37,514 bases of DNA from Hyphomicrobium sp. GTDB taxonomy: Bacteria; Pseudomonadota; Alphaproteobacteria; Rhizobiales; Hyphomicrobiaceae. Both the position numbers and the translations under genes were made by a program. This document shows, in pieces, positions 8,869-17,039 of this stretch (positions are counted from its first letter, which is position 1; each line of letters begins with the position of its first letter). The DNA lies in NCBI GenBank assembly GCA_002928395.1, contig PEQZ01000014.1, positions 1 through 37,514 of the forward strand, read 5' to 3'. Under the pieces are notes generated by a model that made no database searches, was not told the origin of the DNA, and saw nothing but the letters and a program-made list of their open reading frames with translations.

Positions 8869-8886
8869 GCCAAAAACGCGTATAAC
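8859..8886 (+). promoter_or_regulatory. Candidate sigma-70 type promoter of the rpsF operon
   Basis: TTGCCC (8859-8864) and TATAAC (8881-8886) are separated by 16 bases, a plausible housekeeping promoter. Transcription would start near 8893, leaving a leader of about 200 nt before rpsF. The -10 box is the best match in the region. Confidence 0.5.
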
Positions 8887-8949
8887 CCGCGCTTCACCCG
8901 CTCCGGTTGGAGGCTGAACGGGAGGCGGAGCCGTTTCAATGCGGCTTCG

Positions 8950-8988
8950 TAGGGCTTGTCCGCATGTGCCACGGCACATCGAGGTCTA
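8950..8988 (+). promoter_or_regulatory. Candidate S6:S18 ribosomal protein leader hairpin
   Basis: In the rpsF leader a two-part hairpin can be drawn. An outer stem pairs TAGGGCTTG (8950-8958) with CGAGGTCTA (8980-8988) with one mismatch and two G-U pairs. A five-base bulge on the 5' side, TCCGC (8959-8963), contains CCG. An inner perfect 7-bp stem (ATGTGCC 8964-8970 with 8973-8979) closes on AC. A CCG-containing bulge next to a hairpin is the known feature of the mRNA element bound by S6:S18, which mimics the 16S rRNA site and represses rpsF-rpsR. The fit is by eye. Confidence 0.45.
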
Positions 8989-9099
8989 AGGTCCGTCTCC
9001 CCGTGTCTTCGCTCTTTGGGTCGTCTTGGTGGGCCTTCCCGGGTCCAACAGAGGCTTTGCACCGGAACGGGCAGTCGGAACGAATAGAAAGGCCATTGC

Positions 9100-9837
9100 A
9101 TGCCGCTCTACGAGCATGTCTTCCTGGCGCGCCAGGACGTCTCCCAACAGCAGGTGGAGGCTTTGATCAAGGAATATTCGACCGTCATCGAGGAAGGTGG
9201 CGGCAAGGTTCCGAAGACGGAATACTGGGGCCTCAAGGGCCTCGCCTTTAAAATGAAGAAGAGCCGGAAGGCTCATTATGCGTTGATGAACATCGAGGCG
9301 CCGCCGGCGGCGGTGGCCGAGATGGAGCGCCGCATGGGCATCTCCACAGACATCATTCGCTTTATTACGGTCAAGGTCGAGGCACTCGAAACCGAACCGT
9401 CGGCCATGATGCGCAAGTCCGACCGTGACGATCGCGGCGAGCGTGGAGACCGTGGTGATCGCGGCGGCTTCGGCGGCAGCGGTGGCCGTGGTGGTGATCG
9501 CGGTGGGTTCGGTGGCGGTGGCGGACGCGGTGGTGATCGCGGCGGCTTTGGCGGCGGCGGTGGCCGTGGCGGCGAGCGCGAAGGCTCGACATTCCGTCCG
9601 CGCCCTCCGCGTGAGGGTGGCTTCGGGGGTGGTCCGGGTGGTGCAGGCGATGCGCCCAGGGGTCCGCGACCGCCACGTGAAGGCGGATTTGGCGGTGGCG
9701 GCGGCGGTGGCGATGGCGTTCCGCGTGCACCCCGCGAGGGTGGCTTCGCCGGCGGTCCCGGCGGCGATGGTGGGCCCCGTCCACCGCGCGCTCCACGCGA
9801 TCCCAATCCTGGTTCAACATCCGGTTCTGAGGGCTAG
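9100..9837 (+). CDS. rpsF: 30S ribosomal protein S6 with long RGG-rich tail
   Basis: S6 binds S18 in the central domain of the 30S subunit. Residues 1 to about 100 are a standard S6 fold ([15 protein letters not shown] at the start, [17 protein letters not shown] in the middle). Residues about 108-245 form a low-complexity tail of Gly, Arg, Pro and Asp: three [12 protein letters not shown]-type repeats followed by three [10 protein letters not shown]-type repeats, ending in a Pro/Ser-rich segment. Many S6 proteins are about 95-160 residues, so this tail is unusually long. The frame is continuous and the start has an AAAGG site. It is followed by rpsR after 3 bp and probably regulated through the leader hairpin upstream. 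Confidence 0.96.
   Translation: MPLYEHVFLARQDVSQQQVEALIKEYSTVIEEGGGKVPKTEYWGLKGLAFKMKKSRKAHYALMNIEAPPAAVAEMERRMGISTDIIRFITVKVEALETEPSAMMRKSDRDDRGERGDRGDRGGFGGSGGRGGDRGGFGGGGGRGGDRGGFGGGGGRGGEREGSTFRPRPPREGGFGGGPGGAGDAPRGPRPPREGGFGGGGGGGDGVPRAPREGGFAGGPGGDGGPRPPRAPRDPNPGSTSGSEG
9430..9790 (+). repeat. Degenerate in-frame repeats coding the S6 RGG tail
   Basis: The DNA coding the S6 tail is built from imperfect units: about 36-bp repeats coding [12 protein letters not shown] (three copies) and repeats coding PREGGF-rich segments (three copies). Synonymous changes between units show that the peptide pattern, not merely the DNA, is kept. Slippage at these units could vary tail length between strains. 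Confidence 0.7.
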
Positions 9838-9840
9838 TCC

Positions 9841-10092
9841 ATGGCAGAAATCGCAGCCGGCGGCCCAGCGCGCCGCCCCTTCCATCGTCGCCGCAAGACG
9901 TGCCCGTTCTCGGGCGATCAGGCACCGAAAATCGACTATAAGGATGTGCGTTTGTTGGGGCGCTATGTGTCCGAGCGGGGTAAGATCGTCCCGAGCCGCA
10001 TCACGGCCGTTTCGGCAAAAAAGCAGCGGGAACTCTCGCGTGCCATCAAGCGGGCGCGGTTCCTCGGGCTATTGCCCTACGTTCTGAAATAG
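9841..10092 (+). CDS. rpsR: 30S ribosomal protein S18
   Basis: S18 pairs with S6 on the 30S platform. The 83-residue basic protein contains [33 protein letters not shown] and [21 protein letters not shown], all standard for the family. A GAGGG ribosome site sits seven bases before the ATG, inside the end of rpsF. It lies 3 bp after rpsF and is followed by a strong hairpin at 10103-10131. Confidence 0.98.
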   Translation: MAEIAAGGPARRPFHRRRKTCPFSGDQAPKIDYKDVRLLGRYVSERGKIVPSRITAVSAKKQRELSRAIKRARFLGLLPYVLK

Positions 10093-10102
10093 TCGTGTAC
10101 CA

Positions 10103-10136
10103 GGCGATGCCGGCTCCGGGCTGGCATCGCCGTTTC
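10103..10136 (+). terminator. Hairpin after rpsR, terminator or attenuator
   Basis: GGCGATGCC (10103-10111) pairs perfectly with GGCATCGCC (10123-10131) over an 11-base loop and is followed by GTTTCC. It lies 11 bp after the rpsR stop and may reduce transcription into the DUF2232 gene. The T-run is short, so read-through is likely. Confidence 0.55.
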
Positions 10137-10197
10137 CATGGGTTGGGGCGGCAGCGCCGTCTCTAACCGCGGATTTTCGCGGGACAGCTGAACCTTG

Positions 10198-11211
10198 ATG
10201 ACCAATACCCTATTGATCGGGATCGTGGCCGGGCTCGCGGCCGCACTGCTCTTCGCAACCGCTGCTGTCGGATCGGTTCCGGTGCGGCTGGTGGTTGTTA
10301 TGTTCACCGGATTGCCGCTCGTTATCGCTGGTATGGGTTGGGGCCGGGTTGCGGCGGGAATCGGTGCCCTATCCGGCGCGCTTGCTTTGTTGGCCGCCGT
10401 AAACCCGAGCTTCAGCCTCGCGTTTCTGGTTTCGCAGGCCATCCCACTGGTTTACCTGGTTCACCTGTCTGGCCTCAGCAGGGTTGTACCTGCTGCCGCA
10501 GGCGCGGCCGGACCCGCGTCCGGCCCGGCTACTACAGAATGGTACCCCGCGGGAGGAGTCGTGGCCGCTGCCGCTATCATGTCCGGCCTGTTGGCCTTGG
10601 GCTTGATGCTGATGCTCGGCCCGGACATGAGCCAGATCAAATCCTCGTTGCGCGGCTTCGCGGAGTCCTTCGCCACCAAGATGTTCCCCGAGCTCGCGGG
10701 AGGCCGGACGTTGAACGACACCGAGATCGCGGAGTTGGCAGAGATATCGCTGTTGTTGCTTCCGGCTGCGATGGCCCTTTCGGTCATGGCGACCATGTTG
10801 TTCAACGTTTGGCTCGGAAGCCGGCTGGCGCTCGCGGGAGGTGTGCTGTCGCGGCCCTGGCCCGATTTGAGCTTGTTGACCTTGCCCCGAGCACTGCCCG
10901 CGCTTTTTGCCCTCGCAACCATCGGAACCTTCTTCACGGGTTACACCGGACTTTTGGCGGCGGCGTTCTTCGGCGCCCTGTTTTTCGCATTCGTGCTGGT
11001 GGGGCTCGCAGTCATCCACAACGTCACGCGCGGGCATCCGTGGCGATCGTTCGCACTGTGGGGGATTTACGGCGCAGTGATCGTGTTCAGCAGTCTGGCT
11101 ATGCCGTTGATAGCCGTTCTTGGACTCGCCGACGGGATCCGCCCCTTGAGGCCGTCCGGCGGCCCGTCGCCGCCGCATCCTTCGGCCGGTGCCGGGCCGC
11201 CCACGCCCTAG
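10198..11211 (+). CDS. DUF2232 family membrane protein
   Basis: This is a hydrophobic protein of about 337 residues with roughly seven to eight predicted membrane helices, including a first helix at the very N-terminus and a long hydrophobic C-terminal half. It matches in size, composition and position the DUF2232 proteins found between rpsR and rplI in alphaproteobacteria. These are distant relatives of YybS and have no established function. A central soluble loop (about residues 140-180) interrupts the helices. The ATG at 10198 is chosen over the TTG immediately before it. The C-terminus is Pro-rich. The family call rests on context as much as on sequence. Confidence 0.8.
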   Translation: MTNTLLIGIVAGLAAALLFATAAVGSVPVRLVVVMFTGLPLVIAGMGWGRVAAGIGALSGALALLAAVNPSFSLAFLVSQAIPLVYLVHLSGLSRVVPAAAGAAGPASGPATTEWYPAGGVVAAAAIMSGLLALGLMLMLGPDMSQIKSSLRGFAESFATKMFPELAGGRTLNDTEIAELAEISLLLLPAAMALSVMATMLFNVWLGSRLALAGGVLSRPWPDLSLLTLPRALPALFALATIGTFFTGYTGLLAAAFFGALFFAFVLVGLAVIHNVTRGHPWRSFALWGIYGAVIVFSSLAMPLIAVLGLADGIRPLRPSGGPSPPHPSAGAGPPTP

Positions 11212-11297
11212 CTTGCTCGAACCCAGTAAGACACCTCGACCGCTACTCCAAATCCATCAGCCATTTCTATCCAGTCCACACGAAGGGAACTCAGAAC

Positions 11298-11882
11298 ATG
11301 CAAGTCATTCTGCTGCAGCGCATCGGCAAGTTGGGCCAGATGGGCGACGTCGTCACCGTGAAAGACGGCTTTGCGCGCAACTATCTGTTGCCTCAAAAGA
11401 AGGCGCTGCGCGCCACCGAGGACAACAAGATGGTTTTCGACGGCCAGCGCGCCCAGCTCGAGGCCAATAACCTTGCCCAGAAGAAGGAAGCCGAGGCCGT
11501 CGCCACTCAACTCGATGGAAAGACCTTTATCGCCATTCGCTCGGCCGGCGACACCGGCCAGCTCTACGGGTCGGTCTCGACCCGCGATATCTCGGATGTC
11601 ATCACCGCCGGCGGGTTCACGATCGACCGTCGCCAGGTCATCCTCGACAAGCCGATCAAGTCGCTCGGCGTCGAAGACATTCGCGTAGCGCTGCATCCTG
11701 AGGTGATCGTCAAGGTCAAGCTCAACGTCGCCCGCTCTGCGGACGAAGCCGAGCGCCAGTCGCGTGGCGAGGACGTGACGATGGTCAAGGACGAAAAGAT
11801 CGAGCTCGAGACCTTCAATCCAGACGAAGCGTTCGTGGATGGTGCGCGCTCTGGCCCAGTCGAAGCCGGCGACGAGGGCTGA
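11298..11882 (+). CDS. rplI: 50S ribosomal protein L9
   Basis: L9 binds 23S rRNA near the L1 stalk and affects reading-frame maintenance. The 194-residue product starts [17 protein letters not shown], followed by [20 protein letters not shown], the N-terminal RNA-binding domain. A connecting helix and C-terminal domain follow, then an acidic tail beyond about residue 150 that is longer than in E. coli but common in alphaproteobacteria. The start has AAGGGA nine bases upstream. It ends the ribosomal-protein group and is followed by a terminator at 11913-11938. Confidence 0.97.
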   Translation: MQVILLQRIGKLGQMGDVVTVKDGFARNYLLPQKKALRATEDNKMVFDGQRAQLEANNLAQKKEAEAVATQLDGKTFIAIRSAGDTGQLYGSVSTRDISDVITAGGFTIDRRQVILDKPIKSLGVEDIRVALHPEVIVKVKLNVARSADEAERQSRGEDVTMVKDEKIELETFNPDEAFVDGARSGPVEAGDEG

Positions 11883-11912
11883 GGTCCGGGCTGCACCAAC
11901 AGGTTACACGTG

Positions 11913-11944
11913 GACGCCCGCGGCTTGCCGCGGGTGTCCTGTTT
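11913..11944 (+). terminator. Terminator after rplI
   Basis: An 11-bp stem (11913-11923 with 11928-11938, one G-U pair) on the tetraloop CTTG is followed by CTGTTT. It lies 30 bp after the rplI stop and before dnaB, so it most likely ends the rpsF-rpsR-rplI transcript. Confidence 0.65.
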
Positions 11945-12006
11945 CGATGACGGGCGCCTGACGCGATTCGCGCGATTGGCAAGCACGCACGACGTGCGTA
12001 ACGGGG

Positions 12007-13599
12007 ATGAACAACAAATTTCCCGAACGCGAGAGGGCAGTCCCGCATTGGGTCGAGCACCCGAATCGCGGAAACGTCCCGCCCATGGCACAGCACGCAC
12101 TCCTCCCCGCCGACCGACTCAAGGCTGCAGCACAAGCTGACGAGCCGATCTCATTCCGTCAGGCCCCCCACAACATCGAGGCCGAGCAGGCGCTGCTCGG
12201 CGCGATGCTGGTCAACAACGAGGCGCTGGACCGCGTCTCGGGGTTCCTCGAAAGCGGACACTTCTACGATCCGCTGCACGCCGAGATCTTCAATGTCGCA
12301 TCGAAGCTGATTCAGGCTGGCAAACAGGCCACGCCGATCACGATGCGGACGTTCTTCGAGAACGCCGAACCGATCGACGCGCACTTGACGGTGCCGCAGT
12401 ATCTTGGCCGGCTGGCTGCGAATGCCACCACCATCATCAACGCCCACGACTACGGCCGCACGATCTACGATCTGGCTGTCCGCCGGCACCTGATCCTGAT
12501 CGGCGAGGACCTGGTCAACGGCGCCTACGACAGCCCCGTCGACCATCCACCGAAGACCCAGATCGAGGAGGCCGAAGGCCGCCTCTATCAGCTGGCCGAA
12601 GGCGGGAAATACGGCCAGGGCTTCCAGACGTTCGGGGCGGCGCTGACCACCGCGATCGACATGGCCAACGCCGCCTATCAGCGCGACGGCCACCTCTCAG
12701 GCCTCTCGACCGGATTGAACGACCTCGACAGCAAGATGGGCGGCTTGCAGTCGTCGGACTTGATCGTGCTTGCCGGCCGCCCGTCGATGGGCAAGACCGC
12801 ACTTGTGACCAACATCGCCTACAATGTCGCCAGGAACTACCGGGCCGAAGTGCAGGCAGACGGCACGACCAAAGCGGTGGACGGCGCGGTGGTCGCGTTT
12901 TTTTCGCTCGAAATGTCGGCCGAGCAGCTGGCCACCCGTATCCTGTCCGAGCAGGCAGAGATCCCGTCCGAGAAAATCCGGCGCGGGATGATCGACGAAA
13001 CCGAATTCGGCAAGCTTGTCAACGTCAGCCAGGAAATGAGCCGCATCCCGCTCTACATCGACCAGACCGGCGGTATCACCATCGCCCAGCTCGCCGCTCG
13101 AGCGCGCAAGTTAAAGCGCCAGCACGGGCTCGGGCTGCTGATCGTCGACTATCTCCAGCTGTTGTCGGGCTCCGGCAAACGGTCGGAAGCCAACCGCGTT
13201 CAGGAAATCACCGAGATCACCACCGGCCTCAAAGCACTGGCCAAGGAGTTGGTGGTCCCGATCATCGCATTGTCGCAGCTGTCGCGTCAGGTCGAGCAGC
13301 GCGAGGACAAGCGGCCGCAACTCTCGGACTTGCGTGAATCGGGCTCGATCGAGCAGGACGCCGACGTTGTCATGTTCGTGTTTCGCGAGGAATACTATGT
13401 CGAACGTACCAAGCCGAGCGAAGGAACCGCGGAGTTCGCCGAGTGGCAACAGAAGATGATGAGCGTGTCGGGCAAGGCCGAGGTCATCATCGGCAAGCAG
13501 CGTCACGGCCCCGTGGGCACGGTGGAGTTGTCGTTCGAGAGCCAGTTCACGCGCTTCGGCAATCTGGCCCGCGACTACCAACAGCTCCCGCACCGGTGA
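12007..13599 (+). CDS. dnaB: Replicative DNA helicase DnaB
   Basis: DnaB is the hexameric 5'-3' helicase that unwinds the replication fork. The 530 residues contain the N-terminal primase-binding domain (from PHNIEAEQALLGAML, about 54-68), a linker, and the RecA-like domain with Walker A GRPSMGKT (257-264), Walker B LLIVDYLQLL and DLRESGSIEQDADVVMF near the C-terminus. No intein is present. An alternative ATG at 12085 (MAQHALLPAD) would remove 26 residues of uncertain authenticity; neither start has a clear ribosome site. Confidence 0.96.
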   Translation: MNNKFPERERAVPHWVEHPNRGNVPPMAQHALLPADRLKAAAQADEPISFRQAPHNIEAEQALLGAMLVNNEALDRVSGFLESGHFYDPLHAEIFNVASKLIQAGKQATPITMRTFFENAEPIDAHLTVPQYLGRLAANATTIINAHDYGRTIYDLAVRRHLILIGEDLVNGAYDSPVDHPPKTQIEEAEGRLYQLAEGGKYGQGFQTFGAALTTAIDMANAAYQRDGHLSGLSTGLNDLDSKMGGLQSSDLIVLAGRPSMGKTALVTNIAYNVARNYRAEVQADGTTKAVDGAVVAFFSLEMSAEQLATRILSEQAEIPSEKIRRGMIDETEFGKLVNVSQEMSRIPLYIDQTGGITIAQLAARARKLKRQHGLGLLIVDYLQLLSGSGKRSEANRVQEITEITTGLKALAKELVVPIIALSQLSRQVEQREDKRPQLSDLRESGSIEQDADVVMFVFREEYYVERTKPSEGTAEFAEWQQKMMSVSGKAEVIIGKQRHGPVGTVELSFESQFTRFGNLARDYQQLPHR

Positions 13600-13621
13600 C
13601 ACAGTCGTATCGTGTGACGGG

Positions 13622-14767
13622 ATGGTAGGGTCTCGACAACAGCACGACGCCGCACTGCCGCCGGGCACCACGGGCGTGATCAGGATCGATCTCGACCAGC
13701 TTGCGGCCAACTGGCGCGTTCTCGCGGCCCTCGGCCGCCCGGCGGAATGTGCCGCGGTCGTCAAGGCCGATGCCTACGGACTTGGGGCCATCCGCTGCGT
13801 ACCGGCGCTTGCAACGGCGGGCTGCGCCACGTTCTTCGTCGCAAGGTTGGGGGAAGCCATCGAGGTGCGCGCGCTCGCACCAGATGCGGTGATTTATGTT
13901 CTCGACGGGTTGCTGCCAGGAGCGGAGCAAGAGTATTCGAGGATCAGGGCCCGGCCAGTCCTGTCGAGCCTCGAAGAGGTACAGGCATTGGCGGCGTTCG
14001 GACGCGCGACCGGCACGCGACCGGCCGCCGCGCTTCACGTCTGCTCTGGCTTGAACCGCCTCGGGTTGCCGAAGGCCGACGTTCTATCTCTGAGCCAAGA
14101 GCCCGGCCTTTGGGCACAGATCGACCTCCAATTGATCATGAGCCATCTCGCATCGGCGGACGCGGCGGACGATCCGAAGAACGCCCAGCAGCTCGAAACG
14201 TTCCAGCTACTGCGCAGCAAGTTGCCTGTCACACCGGCCAGTTTGGCGGCGTCGGATGGCATGATGCTCGGCCCCGCGTTCTACTGCGATCTCATGCGGC
14301 CAGGATATGCGCTCTACGGGGGACAGCCGTCCGGAAGCCAGCGCACTCCGGTGGAGCCTGTCGTCACGGTCCACGCTCGGGTCCTGCAGGTGCGCGATGT
14401 CGCAGTGGGCGCAAGCGTCGGCTATTCAGGCATTTGGAACGCTGCTCGGCCGAGCCGGATTGCGATCATCGCAGCGGGATACGCCGATGGTATCCCGCGA
14501 TCCGGCAGCGCATCGAATGGCTGCGAAAATGGCGCCGTGGCTTTCGGTGGCATACTTTCGCCAGTTGTGGGCCGAATTTCCATGGATCTGATCACCGTCG
14601 ACGTCACCGACCTCGAACCAGGCTCCTGCCAGAGCGGCGACTGGGCCGAACTCATCGGGCCCACGATTACACTCGAAGAAGCCGGCCGGCGCGCCGGCAC
14701 CATCGGCTATGAGATCCTGACGCGTCTCGGACCCCGCTTTCAACGCATCTACGTGGGCGGAGGCTGA
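13622..14767 (+). CDS. alr: Alanine racemase
   Basis: Alanine racemase makes D-alanine for peptidoglycan with pyridoxal phosphate. The 381 residues show the PLP lysine K48 in VVKADAYGLGA, the HVCSGLNRLG segment (139-148), and the second catalytic base Tyr268 in VGYSGIW, followed by IIAAGYADGIPR. The C-terminus contains GRISMDLITVDVTDL. The ATG at 13622 lies 22 bp after the dnaB stop and the stop lies 3 bp before radA. The N-terminal dozen residues are weakly conserved and a slightly later start is possible. Confidence 0.95.
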   Translation: MVGSRQQHDAALPPGTTGVIRIDLDQLAANWRVLAALGRPAECAAVVKADAYGLGAIRCVPALATAGCATFFVARLGEAIEVRALAPDAVIYVLDGLLPGAEQEYSRIRARPVLSSLEEVQALAAFGRATGTRPAAALHVCSGLNRLGLPKADVLSLSQEPGLWAQIDLQLIMSHLASADAADDPKNAQQLETFQLLRSKLPVTPASLAASDGMMLGPAFYCDLMRPGYALYGGQPSGSQRTPVEPVVTVHARVLQVRDVAVGASVGYSGIWNAARPSRIAIIAAGYADGIPRSGSASNGCENGAVAFGGILSPVVGRISMDLITVDVTDLEPGSCQSGDWAELIGPTITLEEAGRRAGTIGYEILTRLGPRFQRIYVGGG

Positions 14768-14770
14768 CCA

Positions 14771-16147
14771 ATGGCCAAGTCGTCCAAGAACAGTTTTGTC
14801 TGCCAGAACTGCGGGGCGGCCGCCACGCGATGGGCCGGCAAGTGCGCCGGTTGCGGCGAGTGGAACACGATGGCCGAAGAGACGGACGCGGGCCCAGCGC
14901 CGGGGTCTGGCATCACCAAGTCGACGCGCGGCCGGGCGGTGAAGCTCGAAAGTCTGACCGGCAGCACGGCGGAAGCCCCGCGCTTTTCGACAGGCAGCAC
15001 CGAACTCGACCGCGTCACGGGCGGCGGCATCGTGCCCGGGTCGGCGATCCTCATCGGCGGTGAACCTGGCATCGGCAAATCGACGCTGCTCTTGCAGTTG
15101 ACCGCGTCCCTCGCCCGCGCCGGCCGCCGCGCGATCTATTTCTCGGGCGAAGAGGCGGTGGCCCAAGTACGGTTGCGCGCCGAACGCCTCGGAGTGGCCG
15201 ACGCGCCCGTGGCGCTGGCGGCCGAAACCAACGTTGCGAACATTCTGGCCACACTCGCCGACGGCCCCCGCGCCGATCTGGTGGTCGTCGACAGTATCCA
15301 GACGCTGTGGGCCGATGCGCTCGAAGCGGCCCCAGGCACCGTGAGCCAGGTGCGCGCGGCGACCCAGACCCTCATCCGCTACGCCAAGACCCAGGGCAGC
15401 GCCGTGCTGCTGGTTGGGCACGTCACCAAGGACGGCAACATCGCGGGCCCCAAGGTGATCGAGCACATGGTCGACACCGTGCTGTACTTCGAGGGCGACC
15501 GCGGCCACCCCTACCGTATCCTTCGGGCGGTCAAGAACCGGTTCGGCGCAAGCGACGAGATCGGTGTGTTCGAGATGATCGGCTCGGGCCTTCGTGAGGT
15601 CCAGAACCCGTCTGAATTGTTCCTCGGGGAGCGCAACACAAAGAGCCCTGGCATCGCCGTATTCGCCGGGATGGAAGGCACGCGGCCGATCCTGGTCGAG
15701 ATCCAGGCGCTAGTGGCGCCATCGGGCCTCGGTACACCGCGCCGGGCCGTCGTGGGTTGGGACTCCAACCGGCTTTCGATGCTGCTTGCGGTACTCGATG
15801 CACGTTGCGGGGTGTCTTTTTCGACCCTCGATGTTTACCTCAACGTTGCGGGAGGGCTCAAAATCAACGAGCCGGCCGCTGACCTTGCCGCAGCCGCTGC
15901 CCTGCTTTCGTCGTTTTCAGGGGCTGCTCTGCCTCGGGATAACGTGTACTTCGGCGAAATTTCGTTATCCGGGGCAGTGAGGCCTGCGAGCCACATGGCA
16001 CATCGACTGAAAGAGTCGCAGAAGCTGGGGTTCTCGAATGTGGTTCTGCCGGCGTCGGGTGACGTCGAACGGGGCGCGACCAAGCTCCAGCTGACACGCA
16101 TCGGGCATTTGAAGGAGCTTGCGGAGCTGCTGTCCCCATGCGACTGA
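14771..16147 (+). CDS. radA: DNA repair protein RadA
   Basis: RadA is a RecA-related branch-migration helicase that promotes homologous recombination. The 458 residues begin with a zinc finger (C11, C14, C25, C28), followed by Walker A GEPGIGKST (near 97-104), the RadA-specific KNRFG motif (255-259), and a C-terminal Lon-like domain from about 290. All are intact. A GGAGG ribosome site overlaps the end of alr. It is the expected neighbour of alr in this conserved cluster. Confidence 0.97.
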   Translation: MAKSSKNSFVCQNCGAAATRWAGKCAGCGEWNTMAEETDAGPAPGSGITKSTRGRAVKLESLTGSTAEAPRFSTGSTELDRVTGGGIVPGSAILIGGEPGIGKSTLLLQLTASLARAGRRAIYFSGEEAVAQVRLRAERLGVADAPVALAAETNVANILATLADGPRADLVVVDSIQTLWADALEAAPGTVSQVRAATQTLIRYAKTQGSAVLLVGHVTKDGNIAGPKVIEHMVDTVLYFEGDRGHPYRILRAVKNRFGASDEIGVFEMIGSGLREVQNPSELFLGERNTKSPGIAVFAGMEGTRPILVEIQALVAPSGLGTPRRAVVGWDSNRLSMLLAVLDARCGVSFSTLDVYLNVAGGLKINEPAADLAAAAALLSSFSGAALPRDNVYFGEISLSGAVRPASHMAHRLKESQKLGFSNVVLPASGDVERGATKLQLTRIGHLKELAELLSPCD

Positions 16148-16247
16148 ACGCCCATGAGGTTCATGTGCCATGCTTGGCCGAGACACTCGGCGCCGTTGAA
16201 ACAATCGCCAGTTTTTTGGTCACGTCTATCGATGGAGTGCTGAGACC

Positions 16248-16901
16248 ATGATCGGTCCTTTGACCTACCTCGACGCCGGCCTCCTGGCCGTGGCGTTCAT
16301 TTCCGGTCTTCTCGCGATGTACCGTGGCTTCACACGCGAGTTGCTGTCGATTGTCTCCTGGGCCGTAGCGGGCGGTGCAACGCTCTACTTTGTGCTGTTC
16401 CAGAAGCAATTCGCCAGGGAAATGGCCGATCAGATGGGCACCCAGACGGCGATCGCCCAGATCGTTATCGGCACAATCATCTTTCTCATCGTGCTCATCG
16501 TCGTACACCTGCTGACCGCGCGGATCTCCGACTCGATCCTCGATAGCCGCGTGGGCATGATCGACCGGGTACTCGGCTTCGTGTTCGGCGTGGTGCGCGG
16601 CTTCGTGCTGATCGTGATCCCGTACATGTTCTACGAGGCGTTCTTCCCCGATCCGAAACAGCAGATCGAATGGGTGCGCGAGGCAAAATCGCTCCCCTAC
16701 ATCAAGAGCACGGGAAACAGCTTCCGTCAGATCCTGGTGCGCTACGTTCCGTCACAGGATAAGGCGCCGCCCGGAACACCGGGCGAACAGCAAGGTTTCG
16801 TGAACCCTGCCGCGAGTGGACAATATGCTGCACTGGTCAGGGGACCGGGTTTTCATATATCTGTCATGCCGACGACCGTCACTGGCTGCGCGCACGGTTG
16901 A
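16248..16901 (+). CDS. cvpA: CvpA family membrane protein
   Basis: This is a 217-residue inner-membrane protein of the CvpA family, named for colicin V production in E. coli, where it is required for colicin V export; its cellular role is not well defined. Four hydrophobic segments lie in the first 130 residues, including GFTRELLSIVSWAVAGG and the RVGMIDRVLGFVFGVVRG loop typical of the family. The hydrophilic C-terminus (about 140-217) is probably cytoplasmic. It precedes purF, as in many proteobacteria, by about 138 bp. Confidence 0.92.
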   Translation: MIGPLTYLDAGLLAVAFISGLLAMYRGFTRELLSIVSWAVAGGATLYFVLFQKQFAREMADQMGTQTAIAQIVIGTIIFLIVLIVVHLLTARISDSILDSRVGMIDRVLGFVFGVVRGFVLIVIPYMFYEAFFPDPKQQIEWVREAKSLPYIKSTGNSFRQILVRYVPSQDKAPPGTPGEQQGFVNPAASGQYAALVRGPGFHISVMPTTVTGCAHG

Positions 16902-17039
16902 TCCCGACTCGGGCTAAACTCGATGAGCGGCATAGGTCCGGAGTCCAGGCGATATACGGTGGCCCACCATGAACGTGATGGGCCCGACGCCAGTTCGTTA
17001 GGCTGAGAGCAGCGACACATGCTCGAGCGGGAGGCCCTT

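Larger units (their letters stand above)
8750..9099. other. Divergent control region between fabD and rpsF
   Basis: These 350 bp separate fabD from the rpsF ribosomal operon. They contain a candidate fabD promoter, a candidate rpsF promoter with an overlapping dyad, and a leader hairpin that may be the S6:S18 control element; all are listed separately. No coding sequence is supported here. Confidence 0.7.

Noticed and set aside
9276-9806. Minus-strand proline-rich frame opposite rpsF
   Set aside because: It is the antisense reading of the Gly-rich S6 tail and has no ribosome site or family.
10338-11297. Long N-terminal extension of the rplI frame
   Set aside because: The frame is open through the DUF2232 gene by chance; L9 begins at 11298 with a clear ribosome site and the usual N-terminus.
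14426-15508. Minus-strand frame of 360 residues opposite alr and radA
   Set aside because: Shadow of two conserved genes; composition rich in Ala, Gly, Arg and His without motifs.
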